From: an uncultured Prochlorococcus sp.
Lineage (GTDB): Bacteria; Cyanobacteriota; Cyanobacteriia; PCC-6307; Cyanobiaceae
Length of the DNA stretch: 64,000 nucleotides
NCBI GenBank assembly: GCA_902578845.1
Contig: CACHEM010000001.1
Span: forward strand, 1 to 64,000
Reading direction: 5' to 3'
Positions 9,306 to 19,294 of this stretch are shown piece by piece. The notes below the pieces were generated by a model. It made no database searches. It was not told the DNA's origin and saw only the letters and a program-made list of their open reading frames with translations. Each line of letters opens with the position of its first letter. The stretch's first letter is position 1. A program made the position numbers and the translations under genes.

Positions 9306-9492
9306 TTTTAAAAAACTCCTTTTTTAGTATTTAATTAGATGAGTTCTTGGTTAGAAGATATTTTTAATGTAAATATCTGAACCTTTATATAGATATAAGT
9401 TAAAAGAAAAAAAAGAAAAAAGCATAATATAGAAACAAACTTACATAGGAAAAATATAAAAAACTAATTTTCAAAATGATCAGTTACGTGAA

Positions 9493-9564
9493 ATGTTCTG
9501 TATTGATCTATTATTAGGTCATATCGAAAAATCAATTGCTGTTGAAACATTATATTTTTCATGA
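9493..9564 (+). CDS. Candidate 23-residue upstream ORF (weak)
   Basis: ATG at 9493 opens a 23-codon frame ending at TGA 9562-9564. That stop overlaps the ATG of the next gene as ATGA, the arrangement used for translational coupling. The peptide starts MFCIDLLLGHIEKS and has a composition unlike random AT-rich translation (Gly, His, Asp, Glu, Cys). In-frame sequence continues upstream to a stop at 9457 without another standard start. It could be a short leader peptide or a chance frame. Confidence 0.22.
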   Translation: MFCIDLLLGHIEKSIAVETLYFS

Positions 9565-9884
9565 CCAACTCTGATTACCTTTTAAAAGCTGCCATTAAGA
9601 AAGTAACCGAAAAATTCAACGAGATATTGGTTGAAAAAATTGAAGAAGCAACAAATATTGCTCAGGATGCTCCAGAAATTCTCAAAAAAGAATTTGATAG
9701 TTTGAAAGAATCCATAATCGAAGAAGCCTCAAGAATGGAAAAAGCCGAAAATATTCAAGAAAATGAGTCTACAAATACAAATACTTATCAAGATTCCAAA
9801 ATAAAAAAAGCTTTAAATGAAATTGAAGGTATCAATAAGCAAATTGATATTTTTAATAAAACTATAAATAATCATATTAAATGA
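9561..9884 (+). CDS. Coiled-coil hypothetical protein paired with an ABC1 kinase
   Basis: A 107-residue hydrophilic, Glu/Lys/Asn-rich protein predicted to be mostly helical. Heptad-like patterns occur at residues 8-60 (KKVTEKFNEIL... SLKESIIEEASRM) and again at 80-105. There is no signal peptide, membrane segment or catalytic motif, and I do not recognise the family. Its stop overlaps the ATG of the following ABC1-family gene by four bases (ATGA), so the two are probably translated together and may interact. It could be a partner or anchor for that kinase; this is inference from arrangement only. Confidence 0.72.
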   Translation: MTNSDYLLKAAIKKVTEKFNEILVEKIEEATNIAQDAPEILKKEFDSLKESIIEEASRMEKAENIQENESTNTNTYQDSKIKKALNEIEGINKQIDIFNKTINNHIK

Positions 9885-11548
9885 GTTTTCACATTTTTCA
9901 TTATCGTTTTAAAAAACTGAAGAGGGCCTCTCTAATTTGGATAACTCTGATTTCGCTTTTAATAAATTTGTGGATAGATAATATTAGATTTGCAATTTTC
10001 CAAACCAATAACAATGAAAAAAGTAGAGTTCAAATTAAAAGAGCTAGGTGGTTTACTAATCAATTAATAAAGCTTGGTTCAGCATTTATTAAAATTGGAC
10101 AATTATTATCAGCAAGACCTGATTTAATTCCTAATACCTGGATAGAGGAATTGGCTAAATTGCAGGATCAAGTTCCTAATTTTCCATTTGCGCAAGTTGA
10201 AGAAACTATTAGAGATGAACTAGGGTCTAAGTTTAATGAAATAGATCAAATAATACGTGATCCGGTTGGATCAGCATCATTAGCTCAGGTGCATAGGGCG
10301 ACTTTAAATGATGGTACGAAAGTAGTATTTAAAGTTCAAAGACCCAATTTAAAAGAATTGTTTATGATCGATTTGGGCATAATGCAGCAAATAGCAGGAT
10401 TGTTGCAGAAAAATAAGAATTGGAGTCAAGGAAGAAACTGGGTTGAGATTGCTAAAGAGTGTAGGAAAGTTCTCATGAAAGAGCTTGATTTTAATTGTGA
10501 AGCACAATATGCAGCAAGATTCAGACAGCAATTTCTTGATGATGAAAATATTGAAGTTCCTGAAGTCATTTGGAATATGAGCAGTGAAAAAGTGCTTTGT
10601 TTAAGTTATCTAGAAGGAACAAAAATAAGCGATTTAAAAAAATTACAATCACAAGAAATGGATTTACCTAAAATTGCAGAAATAGGTGCCATCAGCTACT
10701 TAAAACAATTAGTAAATTACGGTTTTTTTCATGCAGACCCTCATCCAGGGAATCTAGCAGTTTCAAATAAAGGTAACTTGATTTTTTATGATTTTGGAAT
10801 GATGGGCAATATCTCAAATAATCTTCAAACAAGATTAGGGGGGATGGTTAAAGCTGCTGCTCTTAGAGACGCATCATCGCTTGTTAGTCAATTACAACAA
10901 GCTGGTCTAATTTCAAAGGATATTGATGTAGGACCGGTCAGAAGACTAGTCAGATTGATGCTTAAAGAAGCCTTAACTCCGCCATTTAGTCCAAATATTA
11001 TTGAAAAATTATCTGGAGATTTATACGAACTGGTTTATGAAACACCATTTCAACTACCGGTAGATTTAATCTTCGTGATGAGAGCTTTGTCAACTTTTGA
11101 GGGAGTTGGTAGAATGCTTGATCCAGGGTTTAACCTTGTATCAGTTACCAAGCCTTATTTAATTGAACTTATGACTTCAAATAATCAAACTCCCAACGAT
11201 TTAATTAACCAATTTGGAAGGCAAGTAGGTGAACTAGGATCGAAAGCTGTTGGAATTCCCAAAAGAATAGATGAAAGTTTAGAAAGATTAGAGCAGGGCG
11301 ATTTACAATTGCAAATAAGAATGGGAGAGTCAGATAGGCAATTCAAAAAAATGTTTACTGCTCAAAAAACCTTAGGCCATTCAATTCTTATAGGAAGCTT
11401 ATCAATTGCATCTGCTTTACTTGTAACCAATAAACAAAATAATTTTGCATTATTACCACTTTTTTTTGCACTACCAATAAGTATTGATTGGATAAAATGC
11501 CAACTTAGTATGAGAAAAGGCTCACGTTTAGAAAAACTTAAGCGCTAA
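9881..11548 (+). CDS. ABC1/UbiB-family atypical protein kinase
   Basis: 555-residue member of the ABC1 (ADCK/UbiB) family, atypical kinase-like ATPases tied to prenylquinone metabolism or lipid handling in bacteria and plastids. Visible motifs are the family-specific KIGQ helix (around residue 66), the Ala-rich loop VGSASLAQVHRA (around 127), a lysine in VVFKVQRP, HADPHPGNLAV and FYDFGMMG. Hydrophobic stretches at the N-terminus (about 15-40) and near the C-terminus (about 500-540) suggest membrane association. The ATGA overlap with the upstream coiled-coil gene implies joint expression. The gene ends six bases from convergent enolase. Confidence 0.92.
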   Translation: MSFHIFHYRFKKLKRASLIWITLISLLINLWIDNIRFAIFQTNNNEKSRVQIKRARWFTNQLIKLGSAFIKIGQLLSARPDLIPNTWIEELAKLQDQVPNFPFAQVEETIRDELGSKFNEIDQIIRDPVGSASLAQVHRATLNDGTKVVFKVQRPNLKELFMIDLGIMQQIAGLLQKNKNWSQGRNWVEIAKECRKVLMKELDFNCEAQYAARFRQQFLDDENIEVPEVIWNMSSEKVLCLSYLEGTKISDLKKLQSQEMDLPKIAEIGAISYLKQLVNYGFFHADPHPGNLAVSNKGNLIFYDFGMMGNISNNLQTRLGGMVKAAALRDASSLVSQLQQAGLISKDIDVGPVRRLVRLMLKEALTPPFSPNIIEKLSGDLYELVYETPFQLPVDLIFVMRALSTFEGVGRMLDPGFNLVSVTKPYLIELMTSNNQTPNDLINQFGRQVGELGSKAVGIPKRIDESLERLEQGDLQLQIRMGESDRQFKKMFTAQKTLGHSILIGSLSIASALLVTNKQNNFALLPLFFALPISIDWIKCQLSMRKGSRLEKLKR

Positions 11549-11553
11549 AAAAA

Positions 11554-12849
<1,296 letters not shown>

Positions 12850-13110
12850 TTAATTATTACTATTTAAATCCTATTAATAGCTGAACTATTTGGCTAATAT
12901 CTGAAATATATATGTTAACCAATTATAATTTTTTAAATTTCATGACTACTTAGATATTATTTAACGCTTTTATTAATTCCAAAGTTCCCGTAACTCCTCT
13001 CATAAACATATTCTTAAAATTCATCTTACAATTTGAAAATTATTGGATGATTATTAATGCAGATCCTATCTAGAATATTAATTAATAATCAACTATAGTT
13101 TTTATAGTTT

Positions 13111-15867
13111 ATGAGAGAAACCCTTACATCCAGTCCTGAACTTTTTAGCGATATCAGTTGGAATCTTCTTTTATTAGGGGAAGAAACCGCAAAAAAATGG
13201 GATCATAGCGAATTTAATATTGAACACATAATTCATACATTATTCTCATCAAGTGAATTCTTTGCTTTCATTGAAAAATTATCAATCGACCAAGATACAG
13301 TGTTAGATATAACAGAAGATTTTTTAGAAGAGACACCAACAAATGAGTCAGATATTTTTACTATTGGGGAAGATTTAGAAATTCTATTAGATAATGCGAA
13401 TCAGATTAAAATCCAATGGGGGTCGAGATTAATAGAAATTCCTCATTTACTGATTGCTCTTGGAAGAGATTTAAGAATTGGAAATTATGTTTTTGAAGAA
13501 GGCAACCTTTCAATGGAAAAATTAGAGGAAGAATTAAAGTTCTTCCCAAATATTAATCAATCAAAAGATTATTTTAATTCTAAGAACGTAATTGAGATAA
13601 ATAATCAATCTAATTTTGAGTCAAATAATGAGACTTTAGTTAAAGAAGAAAAATTTAAAAAAGCTATTGTTCCATTACCCAAAAGTAAACTTCAAATTGA
13701 AACTAAAAAACAAGTTGAAAAAGATGAAAATGCTCTTTCAATTTATGGAAAAGATTTAACAGAATCAGCTAAAAAAGGATTACTGGATCCCGTTTTAGGA
13801 AGAGAAAATGAAATCAATAATTTAATGAGGGTACTCTGCAGAAGAAACAAAAATAATCCTATACTTATCGGCAATCCTGGAGTTGGTAAAACCTCAATTG
13901 CAAAATTACTTGCGCAATTAATTGTAGACAAAGAAGTTCCTGATTCTTTAAAAGACCTAAAAATTATTTCACTTGACTTAGGTGCTTTAGTTTCTGGGAC
14001 AAAATTTAGAGGGCAACTAGAGGAACGACTTAGCTTAATAATGCAGGAACTAAAAAATCCAAACCAAGGAATGATTCTATTTATTGATGAAATTCACTCA
14101 ATATTTAGTTCTGACAGATCTTCTACTGACATCAGTAATATCTTAAAACCTTTACTAGCTGAAGGAGAACTTAGATGTATTGGTACAACAACACCTGAAA
14201 AATATCGTGAAACTATTGAAAAAGATCAGGCATTAAACAATTGCTTTCAAAAGATAGCTGTTAATGAACCTTCAGTAGAATTAAGCGCAAAAATATTGCA
14301 AGGTATCAAAAAGAAATATGAATCACACCATGGCATAAAAATTTCTGAAGAGGCTGTAAACTATTCCGCAAAATTGTCTGACAGATATATCAGCGATAAA
14401 TGTCTTCCTGATAAAGCAATAGATTTAATTGATGAAGCAGCTGCACAGTTAAAAATCGAGTCTAATAATAAGCCACAAATAATTCTCCAACAAGAAAACA
14501 AACTTCTTACGATTGATGAAAAACTGAATAATTTACAAGGAGAAAATATCGAAGCCGAAGAAAAACTATTGAATATAAGACAACAATCAGAGGCAAAATT
14601 GAACGTTCTTTTTGACAATTGGAACAATTTGCGGGAAGAAATGGAGCAATTATCTATTTTGATGAAAGAAGAAGATAAGCTAACAAAACAAATTAAAGAT
14701 AAATCAAATCACGAAATTGAAAACGATCTGGATTATTTAGAAAAGCTTAAGGCAGAGTTAAGTGAAATAAAGAATGAAATACAAAAAATTGAAGAGAACT
14801 TTAATAAAATTAAGAAAAACAGAAACTTTCCTTTTAAATATCAAGTTGAACCTGATGATATTGCAGATGTTATTTCAAAAATCACAGGCATTCCAATTTC
14901 TAAAGTAGTTTCAAATGAACGTAAGAAATTAGTCAATCTAGAAACAGAATTAAGTGAAAAAGTTATTGGACAAGAAAAAGCTATAGAGACTGTTTCTGCT
15001 GCAATTAGAAGAGCTCGAGTTGGCATGAAAAGCCCTAAAAGACCTATTGGATCTTTTTTATTTATGGGTCCTACAGGTGTTGGCAAAACAGAATTAGCAA
15101 AATCTCTCGCGACAGCTTTATTTGATGAAGAAGATGCACTTTTAAGACTAGACATGAGTGAATATATGGAGAAAAATGCCGTAGCAAGGCTTTTGGGAGC
15201 TCCTCCGGGTTATGTTGGTTATGAAGAGGGAGGTCAATTAACTGAAGCCGTAAGACGCAAACCCTATTCAGTAATACTTCTTGATGAGATAGAAAAAGCA
15301 CATACAGAAGTATTTAATATCCTTTTACAAGTCTTAGATGAAGGAAGATTAACGGACTCTCAAGGAAGGACCGTAGACTTCAAAAATACCGTAATCATTA
15401 TGACAAGTAATTTAGCTGGTAAATCTATACTGGAGTATTCACAAAAGATTTCTAAAAGTGAAGAAAAGTTAGAAAAAGATCAACAAACTCTTAATAATTC
15501 CATTACTAATACGTTATCTTCAATTTTTAGACCGGAATTTTTAAATAGAATTGATGAAGTAGTAAAGTTTGATCCATTATCTATTGATGAACTTCAAAAA
15601 ATAATAATTTTACAAACAGAAGATTTAAAAAACCTGCTACTAGAACAAAAAATAAATATCACTATAGACAAAAAAGTTATCCACAAAATTGCAAATGATT
15701 CTTACGAACCTGAATATGGTGCTAGGCCACTTAGCAGAGAACTTAGAAGACAAATAGAAAACCCCTTAGCTGCGAAACTTTTAGAGGATAATTTTAGAAA
15801 CAAAAAAAATATCACAATTAAACTTAACCCAGCTAAAAAAAATGAGATCATCTTCAAACCTAGCTGA
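13111..15867 (+). CDS. clpB: ClpB-type Hsp100 disaggregase (ClpB2-like)
   Basis: Two-ring AAA+ protein unfoldase. The N-terminal ~200 residues are a divergent Clp N-domain followed by a low-complexity linker. NBD1 has Walker A GNPGVGKT near 254-261 and Walker B LFIDEIH near 323. A long coiled-coil middle domain (about 460-570) marks it as ClpB rather than ClpC. NBD2 has GPTGVGKT near 651 and VILLDEIEKAH near 722. I see no ClpP-docking tripeptide loop. At 918 residues it is longer than the usual ~860-870. The divergent N-domain suggests the ClpB2 branch of cyanobacteria, whose role is less defined than heat-induced ClpB1. Confidence 0.9.
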   Translation: MRETLTSSPELFSDISWNLLLLGEETAKKWDHSEFNIEHIIHTLFSSSEFFAFIEKLSIDQDTVLDITEDFLEETPTNESDIFTIGEDLEILLDNANQIKIQWGSRLIEIPHLLIALGRDLRIGNYVFEEGNLSMEKLEEELKFFPNINQSKDYFNSKNVIEINNQSNFESNNETLVKEEKFKKAIVPLPKSKLQIETKKQVEKDENALSIYGKDLTESAKKGLLDPVLGRENEINNLMRVLCRRNKNNPILIGNPGVGKTSIAKLLAQLIVDKEVPDSLKDLKIISLDLGALVSGTKFRGQLEERLSLIMQELKNPNQGMILFIDEIHSIFSSDRSSTDISNILKPLLAEGELRCIGTTTPEKYRETIEKDQALNNCFQKIAVNEPSVELSAKILQGIKKKYESHHGIKISEEAVNYSAKLSDRYISDKCLPDKAIDLIDEAAAQLKIESNNKPQIILQQENKLLTIDEKLNNLQGENIEAEEKLLNIRQQSEAKLNVLFDNWNNLREEMEQLSILMKEEDKLTKQIKDKSNHEIENDLDYLEKLKAELSEIKNEIQKIEENFNKIKKNRNFPFKYQVEPDDIADVISKITGIPISKVVSNERKKLVNLETELSEKVIGQEKAIETVSAAIRRARVGMKSPKRPIGSFLFMGPTGVGKTELAKSLATALFDEEDALLRLDMSEYMEKNAVARLLGAPPGYVGYEEGGQLTEAVRRKPYSVILLDEIEKAHTEVFNILLQVLDEGRLTDSQGRTVDFKNTVIIMTSNLAGKSILEYSQKISKSEEKLEKDQQTLNNSITNTLSSIFRPEFLNRIDEVVKFDPLSIDELQKIIILQTEDLKNLLLEQKINITIDKKVIHKIANDSYEPEYGARPLSRELRRQIENPLAAKLLEDNFRNKKNITIKLNPAKKNEIIFKPS

Positions 15868-15929
15868 GAAGTAAATCAATAAGCTAAAATAAAAATTAAA
15901 GCCCATAGCTTAACTTTAAAAAAATTTTT

Positions 15930-16172
15930 GTGACAAGTCCTACTACTAATAAAGAACCTTTAAAAAAGGATTCTCCTGAAATTGAAGAGCCTAAAAAAAA
16001 GAATAATTTTTTTAGATCTACCTACGATGAACTTAAACTTGTCGTGTGGCCAAACAAACAACAACTTTTTAGCGAATCAGTAGCGGTTATAATTATGGTA
16101 TCCTTTTCTGCAGCAGCCATTGCATCTGTCAGCAGATTCTATGGATGGGCAGCCACGCAAATTTTTGGTTAA
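15930..16172 (+). CDS. secE: Preprotein translocase subunit SecE
   Basis: Small single-span SecE of the Sec translocon. The N-terminal ~35 residues are charged and lysine-rich. The conserved segment TYDELKLVVWPNKQQLFSES follows, then one hydrophobic helix (residues ~48-70). Length (80) is typical for cyanobacteria. The start is GTG at 15930. It sits in the conserved order secE-nusG-rplK-rplA-rplJ-rplL, 52 bases before nusG. Confidence 0.95.
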   Translation: MTSPTTNKEPLKKDSPEIEEPKKKNNFFRSTYDELKLVVWPNKQQLFSESVAVIIMVSFSAAAIASVSRFYGWAATQIFG

Positions 16173-16224
16173 ATTATCCCTGAATATCCATAAATAAAGA
16201 ACTTAACTAAGCTTCCAGAAAAAA

Positions 16225-16836
16225 ATGAGTAATGAATTGAATACAAGCCTTGCTTCTTCAAAAGCAAATACAAGCATCGCAAGATGGTATGCAGTTCAAG
16301 TAGCATCAAGCTGTGAAAAAAAAGTAAAAGCGACTCTTGAGCAGAGATCAGTAACTTTAGGTGTTAACAATCGAATTGTTGAAATTGAAATTCCCCAAAC
16401 TCCAGGAATTAAATTAAAAAAAGATGGAAGCAGACAAACTACTGAAGAAAAAGTTTTCCCAGGTTATGTCCTCGTAAGAATGATTTTGGATGAAGATACA
16501 ATGATGGCTGTAAAAAGTACTCCAAATGTAATTAACTTTGTCGGTGCTGAAGACGGTAGAGGCAGCGGAAGATCGCGAGGTCATATTAAACCTCGACCAT
16601 TATCCAGGCAAGAAGTGAATAGAATCTTTAAACGTGCATCAGAGAAAAAAGCGGTAATCAAGTTAGATATTGAAGAAAAAGATAGGATCATAGTAACTAG
16701 TGGACCATTCAAAGATTTCCAGGGAGAAGTTATAGAAGTTTCCGGGGAAAGAAATAAATTAAAAGCATTACTTTCAATATTTGGGCGCGAGACTCCTGTA
16801 GAATTAGAATTCTCCCAAATCAATAAACAAAATTAA
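16225..16836 (+). CDS. nusG: Transcription elongation/antitermination factor NusG
   Basis: RNA-polymerase-binding processivity factor. The NGN domain begins at ARWYAVQVASSCEKKV (about residue 20) and includes KVFPGYVLVRM. A linker with GRGSGRSRG follows. The C-terminal KOW domain reads DRIIVTSGPFKDFQGEV (about 150-166) and links transcription to translation through NusE/S10. The 203 residues are normal for the family, with a short variable N-tail. It follows secE and precedes the L11 gene by 67 bases. Confidence 0.98.
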   Translation: MSNELNTSLASSKANTSIARWYAVQVASSCEKKVKATLEQRSVTLGVNNRIVEIEIPQTPGIKLKKDGSRQTTEEKVFPGYVLVRMILDEDTMMAVKSTPNVINFVGAEDGRGSGRSRGHIKPRPLSRQEVNRIFKRASEKKAVIKLDIEEKDRIIVTSGPFKDFQGEVIEVSGERNKLKALLSIFGRETPVELEFSQINKQN

Positions 16837-16903
16837 TTTCTATTTGTTCTGGTTTGTCGAGTAAAATTATGATTTTCTACTTCAGCTTAAATTTTCTAAT
16901 CTA

Positions 16904-17329
16904 ATGGCAAAAAAAATTGTTGCAGTTATCAAGCTTGCTCTACAAGCAGGCAAAGCAAATCCTGCTCCTCCTGTAGGGCCAGCTTTAGGACAACATGGTG
17001 TTAATATCATGGCATTTTGTAAAGAATACAACGCAAGGACACAAGATAAAGCAGGTTTTGTAATTCCAGTTGAGATTTCTGTTTTTGAAGATAGAAGCTT
17101 TACTTTTATCACAAAAACACCTCCTGCTTCCGTCTTAATAACAAAAGCAGCTGGTATAGATAAAGGATCAGGTGAATCAGCAAAAGGCTCTGTTGGGAAT
17201 ATAAGTAAAGCTCAATTAGAAGAAATAGCCAAAACTAAGCTTCCTGATCTAAACTGTTCTAGTGTTGAATCAGCAATGAAAGTAATTGAGGGTACTGCTC
17301 GTAATATGGGTGTCTCTATCACTGATTGA
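16904..17329 (+). CDS. rplK: 50S ribosomal protein L11
   Basis: Stalk-base protein of the large subunit that binds the GTPase-associated centre of 23S rRNA and is needed for RelA-type stringent sensing. At 141 residues it shows the canonical N-terminal motif [20 protein letters not shown] and a C-terminal RNA-binding domain ending in [11 protein letters not shown]. It is followed after a 66-base gap by rplA, in the usual bacterial order. Confidence 0.99.
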   Translation: MAKKIVAVIKLALQAGKANPAPPVGPALGQHGVNIMAFCKEYNARTQDKAGFVIPVEISVFEDRSFTFITKTPPASVLITKAAGIDKGSGESAKGSVGNISKAQLEEIAKTKLPDLNCSSVESAMKVIEGTARNMGVSITD

Positions 17330-17395
17330 GTTCAAGACAAAATTGCTCACTACTTAGGGGAGGTTTATTAATAACCGTATGCACCCAAAATTATT

Positions 17396-18103
17396 ATGAA
17401 AAAACTATCCAAAAGAATGGCGGCTCTATCAACAAAGATAGAAGATCGCATTTACGCTCCACTTGAAGCTCTTAGTATTATCAAAGAAAATGCTAATGCA
17501 AAATTTGATGAAACTATCGAAGCGCATATACGTTTAGGTATTGATCCAAAATATACTGATCAACAATTAAGGACCACTGTCGCATTGCCTCATGGTACTG
17601 GCCAAAGCATCAAAATTGCAGTAATTACAAGCGGTGAGAATGTATCGAAAGCTAAGACTGCTGGTGCAGATTTATTTGGAGAAGAAGATCTTGTGGAAAG
17701 CATCAACAAAGGAAATATGGAATTCGATCTCCTTATTGCAACTCCAGATATGATGCCAAAGGTTGCAAAATTAGGAAGAGTTTTAGGACCTAGAGGTTTA
17801 ATGCCTAACCCTAAAGCTGGTACAGTAACTAATGATATTGCTAATGCAATAAAAGAATTCAAAGCTGGTAAGCTAGAATTTAGAGCAGATAAGGCGGGTA
17901 TCGTTCATGTCCGCTTTGGAAAAGCAAGTTTCACAAAAGAGGCTCTATTTGACAACCTAAAAACCTTGCAAGAATCAATTGATAAAAACAAACCAAGTGG
18001 AGCTAAGGGAAAGTATTGGAAAACTTTTTATGTAACTTCAACAATGGGACCTTCAGTTCAAGTAGACATAAATGCCGTACAAGATTACCAACCTGAAGGT
18101 TAA
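17396..18103 (+). CDS. rplA: 50S ribosomal protein L1
   Basis: Large-subunit protein at the L1 stalk, and in many bacteria a translational repressor of its own operon. The 235-residue sequence includes [20 protein letters not shown] followed by a lysine-bearing [11 protein letters not shown] segment, the family signature. The 66 bases upstream contain GGGGAGG at about 17356-17362, which could serve as ribosome binding site or part of an autoregulatory target; I could not decide which. Confidence 0.99.
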   Translation: MKKLSKRMAALSTKIEDRIYAPLEALSIIKENANAKFDETIEAHIRLGIDPKYTDQQLRTTVALPHGTGQSIKIAVITSGENVSKAKTAGADLFGEEDLVESINKGNMEFDLLIATPDMMPKVAKLGRVLGPRGLMPNPKAGTVTNDIANAIKEFKAGKLEFRADKAGIVHVRFGKASFTKEALFDNLKTLQESIDKNKPSGAKGKYWKTFYVTSTMGPSVQVDINAVQDYQPEG

Positions 18104-18295
18104 CTCCTTGTAGTATAATTTAAATTGCAATAATACGGCCAAAGAAAGTAGGTTTATTTAGTTATTCTAAATTTTAAATTCCTACCGAGGACTCGTCTTA
18201 ATTATTTCTTTTTTGGATCTAATAAAAGCGGCCTCTTTTAAAAAGGACTTTGCCGCATTTCCTGCTCTCCCTAAATCACGATCCAAAAAACAACA
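18104..18295 (+). promoter_or_regulatory. L10-leader-like 5' region of rplJ-rplL
   Basis: The 192-base gap before rplJ is the longest inside the ribosomal cluster. It contains CCTACCGAGGAC at 18181-18192, similar to the kink-turn core of bacterial L10 leaders. Downstream is a GC-rich pair, GCGGC at 18228-18232 and GCCGC at 18252-18256, able to form a hairpin. In bacteria, L10/L7-L12 protein binds such leaders to repress rplJ-rplL. Assignment rests on position and short motifs, not on a covariance search. No strong U-tract follows the hairpin, so translational control is more likely than termination. Confidence 0.5.
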
Positions 18296-18823
18296 ATGGG
18301 CCGAACTCTAGAGAATAAGCAACAAATCGTTACTGAGATTAAATCTCTATTAAACGATTCGGAAATGGCTGTAGTTCTTGACTATAAAGGTTTAACTATC
18401 AAAGAGATGTCAGATTTGCGATCTAGATTGCAAACAACTAAAGGCATTTGCAAAGTTACTAAAAATTCATTAATGCGTAAAGCTATTGATGGAGATAGTA
18501 ATTGGAACGATCTTGAATCTTTACTGACCGGAACAAATGCTTTTGTCTTAATTAAAGAAGATGTTGGTGGTGCAGTAAAAGCGATCCAATCTTTTCAAAA
18601 AGACACCAAAAAATCCGAAACCAAAGGAGCTTTATTTGAAGGCAGACTTCTTAGCGATTTTGAAATAAAAGAAATTGCAAGTCTTCCATCTAAAGAAGTA
18701 TTGATGGCAAAAATTGCTGGTGCTCTAAATGGCGTAGCAACAAAAATTGCGATCTCTATCAATGAAGTTCCTTCTGGACTTGCTAGATCACTTAAACAAC
18801 ATTCTGAAAAATCAGAATCTTAA
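18296..18823 (+). CDS. rplJ: 50S ribosomal protein L10
   Basis: Anchors L7/L12 dimers to the ribosome. At 175 residues it opens [19 protein letters not shown] with [12 protein letters not shown], and contains [10 protein letters not shown], both typical of bacterial L10. The C-terminal helical tail (about 140-175) binds L7/L12. It is followed by rplL after 28 bases and preceded by an L10-leader-like region. Confidence 0.99.
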   Translation: MGRTLENKQQIVTEIKSLLNDSEMAVVLDYKGLTIKEMSDLRSRLQTTKGICKVTKNSLMRKAIDGDSNWNDLESLLTGTNAFVLIKEDVGGAVKAIQSFQKDTKKSETKGALFEGRLLSDFEIKEIASLPSKEVLMAKIAGALNGVATKIAISINEVPSGLARSLKQHSEKSES

Positions 18824-18851
18824 ATTCAAACCCTAATTAACTTTTAAGAAA

Positions 18852-19247
18852 ATGTCCGCAAAAACTGAAGAAATTCTTGAATCATTAAAATCTCTATCAC
18901 TTTTAGAAGCATCTGAGCTTGTAAAGCAAATTGAAGAAGCTTTTGGTGTATCTGCTGCAGCTTCTGCAGGTGTAGTAATGGCAGCTCCAGGAGCAGCTGG
19001 CGGTGACGCAGATGGTGGCGCTGCTGAAGAAAAAACTGAATTTGATGTAGTTCTCGAAAGCTTTGATGCAGCTGCAAAAATCAAAGTCCTTAAGGTTGTA
19101 AGAAATGCAACTGGTCTTGGTCTTGGTGATGCAAAAGCACTTGTTGAATCTGCACCAAAAACAGTAAAAGAAGGAATTGCTAAAGCAGATGCTGAATCTC
19201 TAAAGAAAGAGATTGAAGAAGCTGGCGGTAAAGTTACACTTAAGTAA
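18852..19247 (+). CDS. rplL: 50S ribosomal protein L7/L12
   Basis: Mobile stalk protein that recruits translation factors. The 131-residue protein has the N-terminal dimerisation helix pair ([20 protein letters not shown]), an Ala/Gly-rich hinge (about 35-60), and the globular domain [19 protein letters not shown] with [10 protein letters not shown]. Codon use looks more biased than in neighbouring genes, as expected for a highly expressed gene. rpoB does not follow; rnhA does, with a hairpin between them. Confidence 0.99.
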
Positions 19248-19254
19248 GAGAATA

Positions 19255-19292
19255 TTTTTTCAAGCCGATAAAGTTAATATCGGCTTCAAAAA
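19255..19292 (+). other. Hairpin between rplL and rnhA (attenuator or processing site)
   Basis: A perfect 9-base inverted repeat, AAGCCGATA at 19262-19270 and TATCGGCTT at 19278-19286, encloses a 7-base loop. T6 on the left and A5 on the right can extend the stem past one C-C mismatch. It ends two bases before the rnhA ATG. It lacks a downstream U-tract, so it is not a textbook terminator for rplL. It would bury the rnhA start region and could limit rnhA translation or stabilise the rplL 3' end. Confidence 0.6.
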
Positions 19293-19294
19293 TT

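Noticed and set aside
9395..9421. Purine tract (GTTAAAAGAAAAAAAAGAAAAAAG) as a functional repeat
   Set aside because: Simple A-rich stretch of the kind common in this genome; no repeat copies noticed.
12950..13024. 24-codon minus-strand ORF in the eno-clpB gap (MNFKNMFMRGVTG...)
   Set aside because: Short, no clear Shine-Dalgarno, no recognised similarity; such frames are expected by chance. Conservation in related strains would revive it.
18844..19084. Two overlapping minus-strand ORFs of 77-83 codons inside rplL
   Set aside because: Shadows of the Ala/Gly-rich rplL coding sequence; low-complexity translations (Gln/Leu or Ala/Ser runs).
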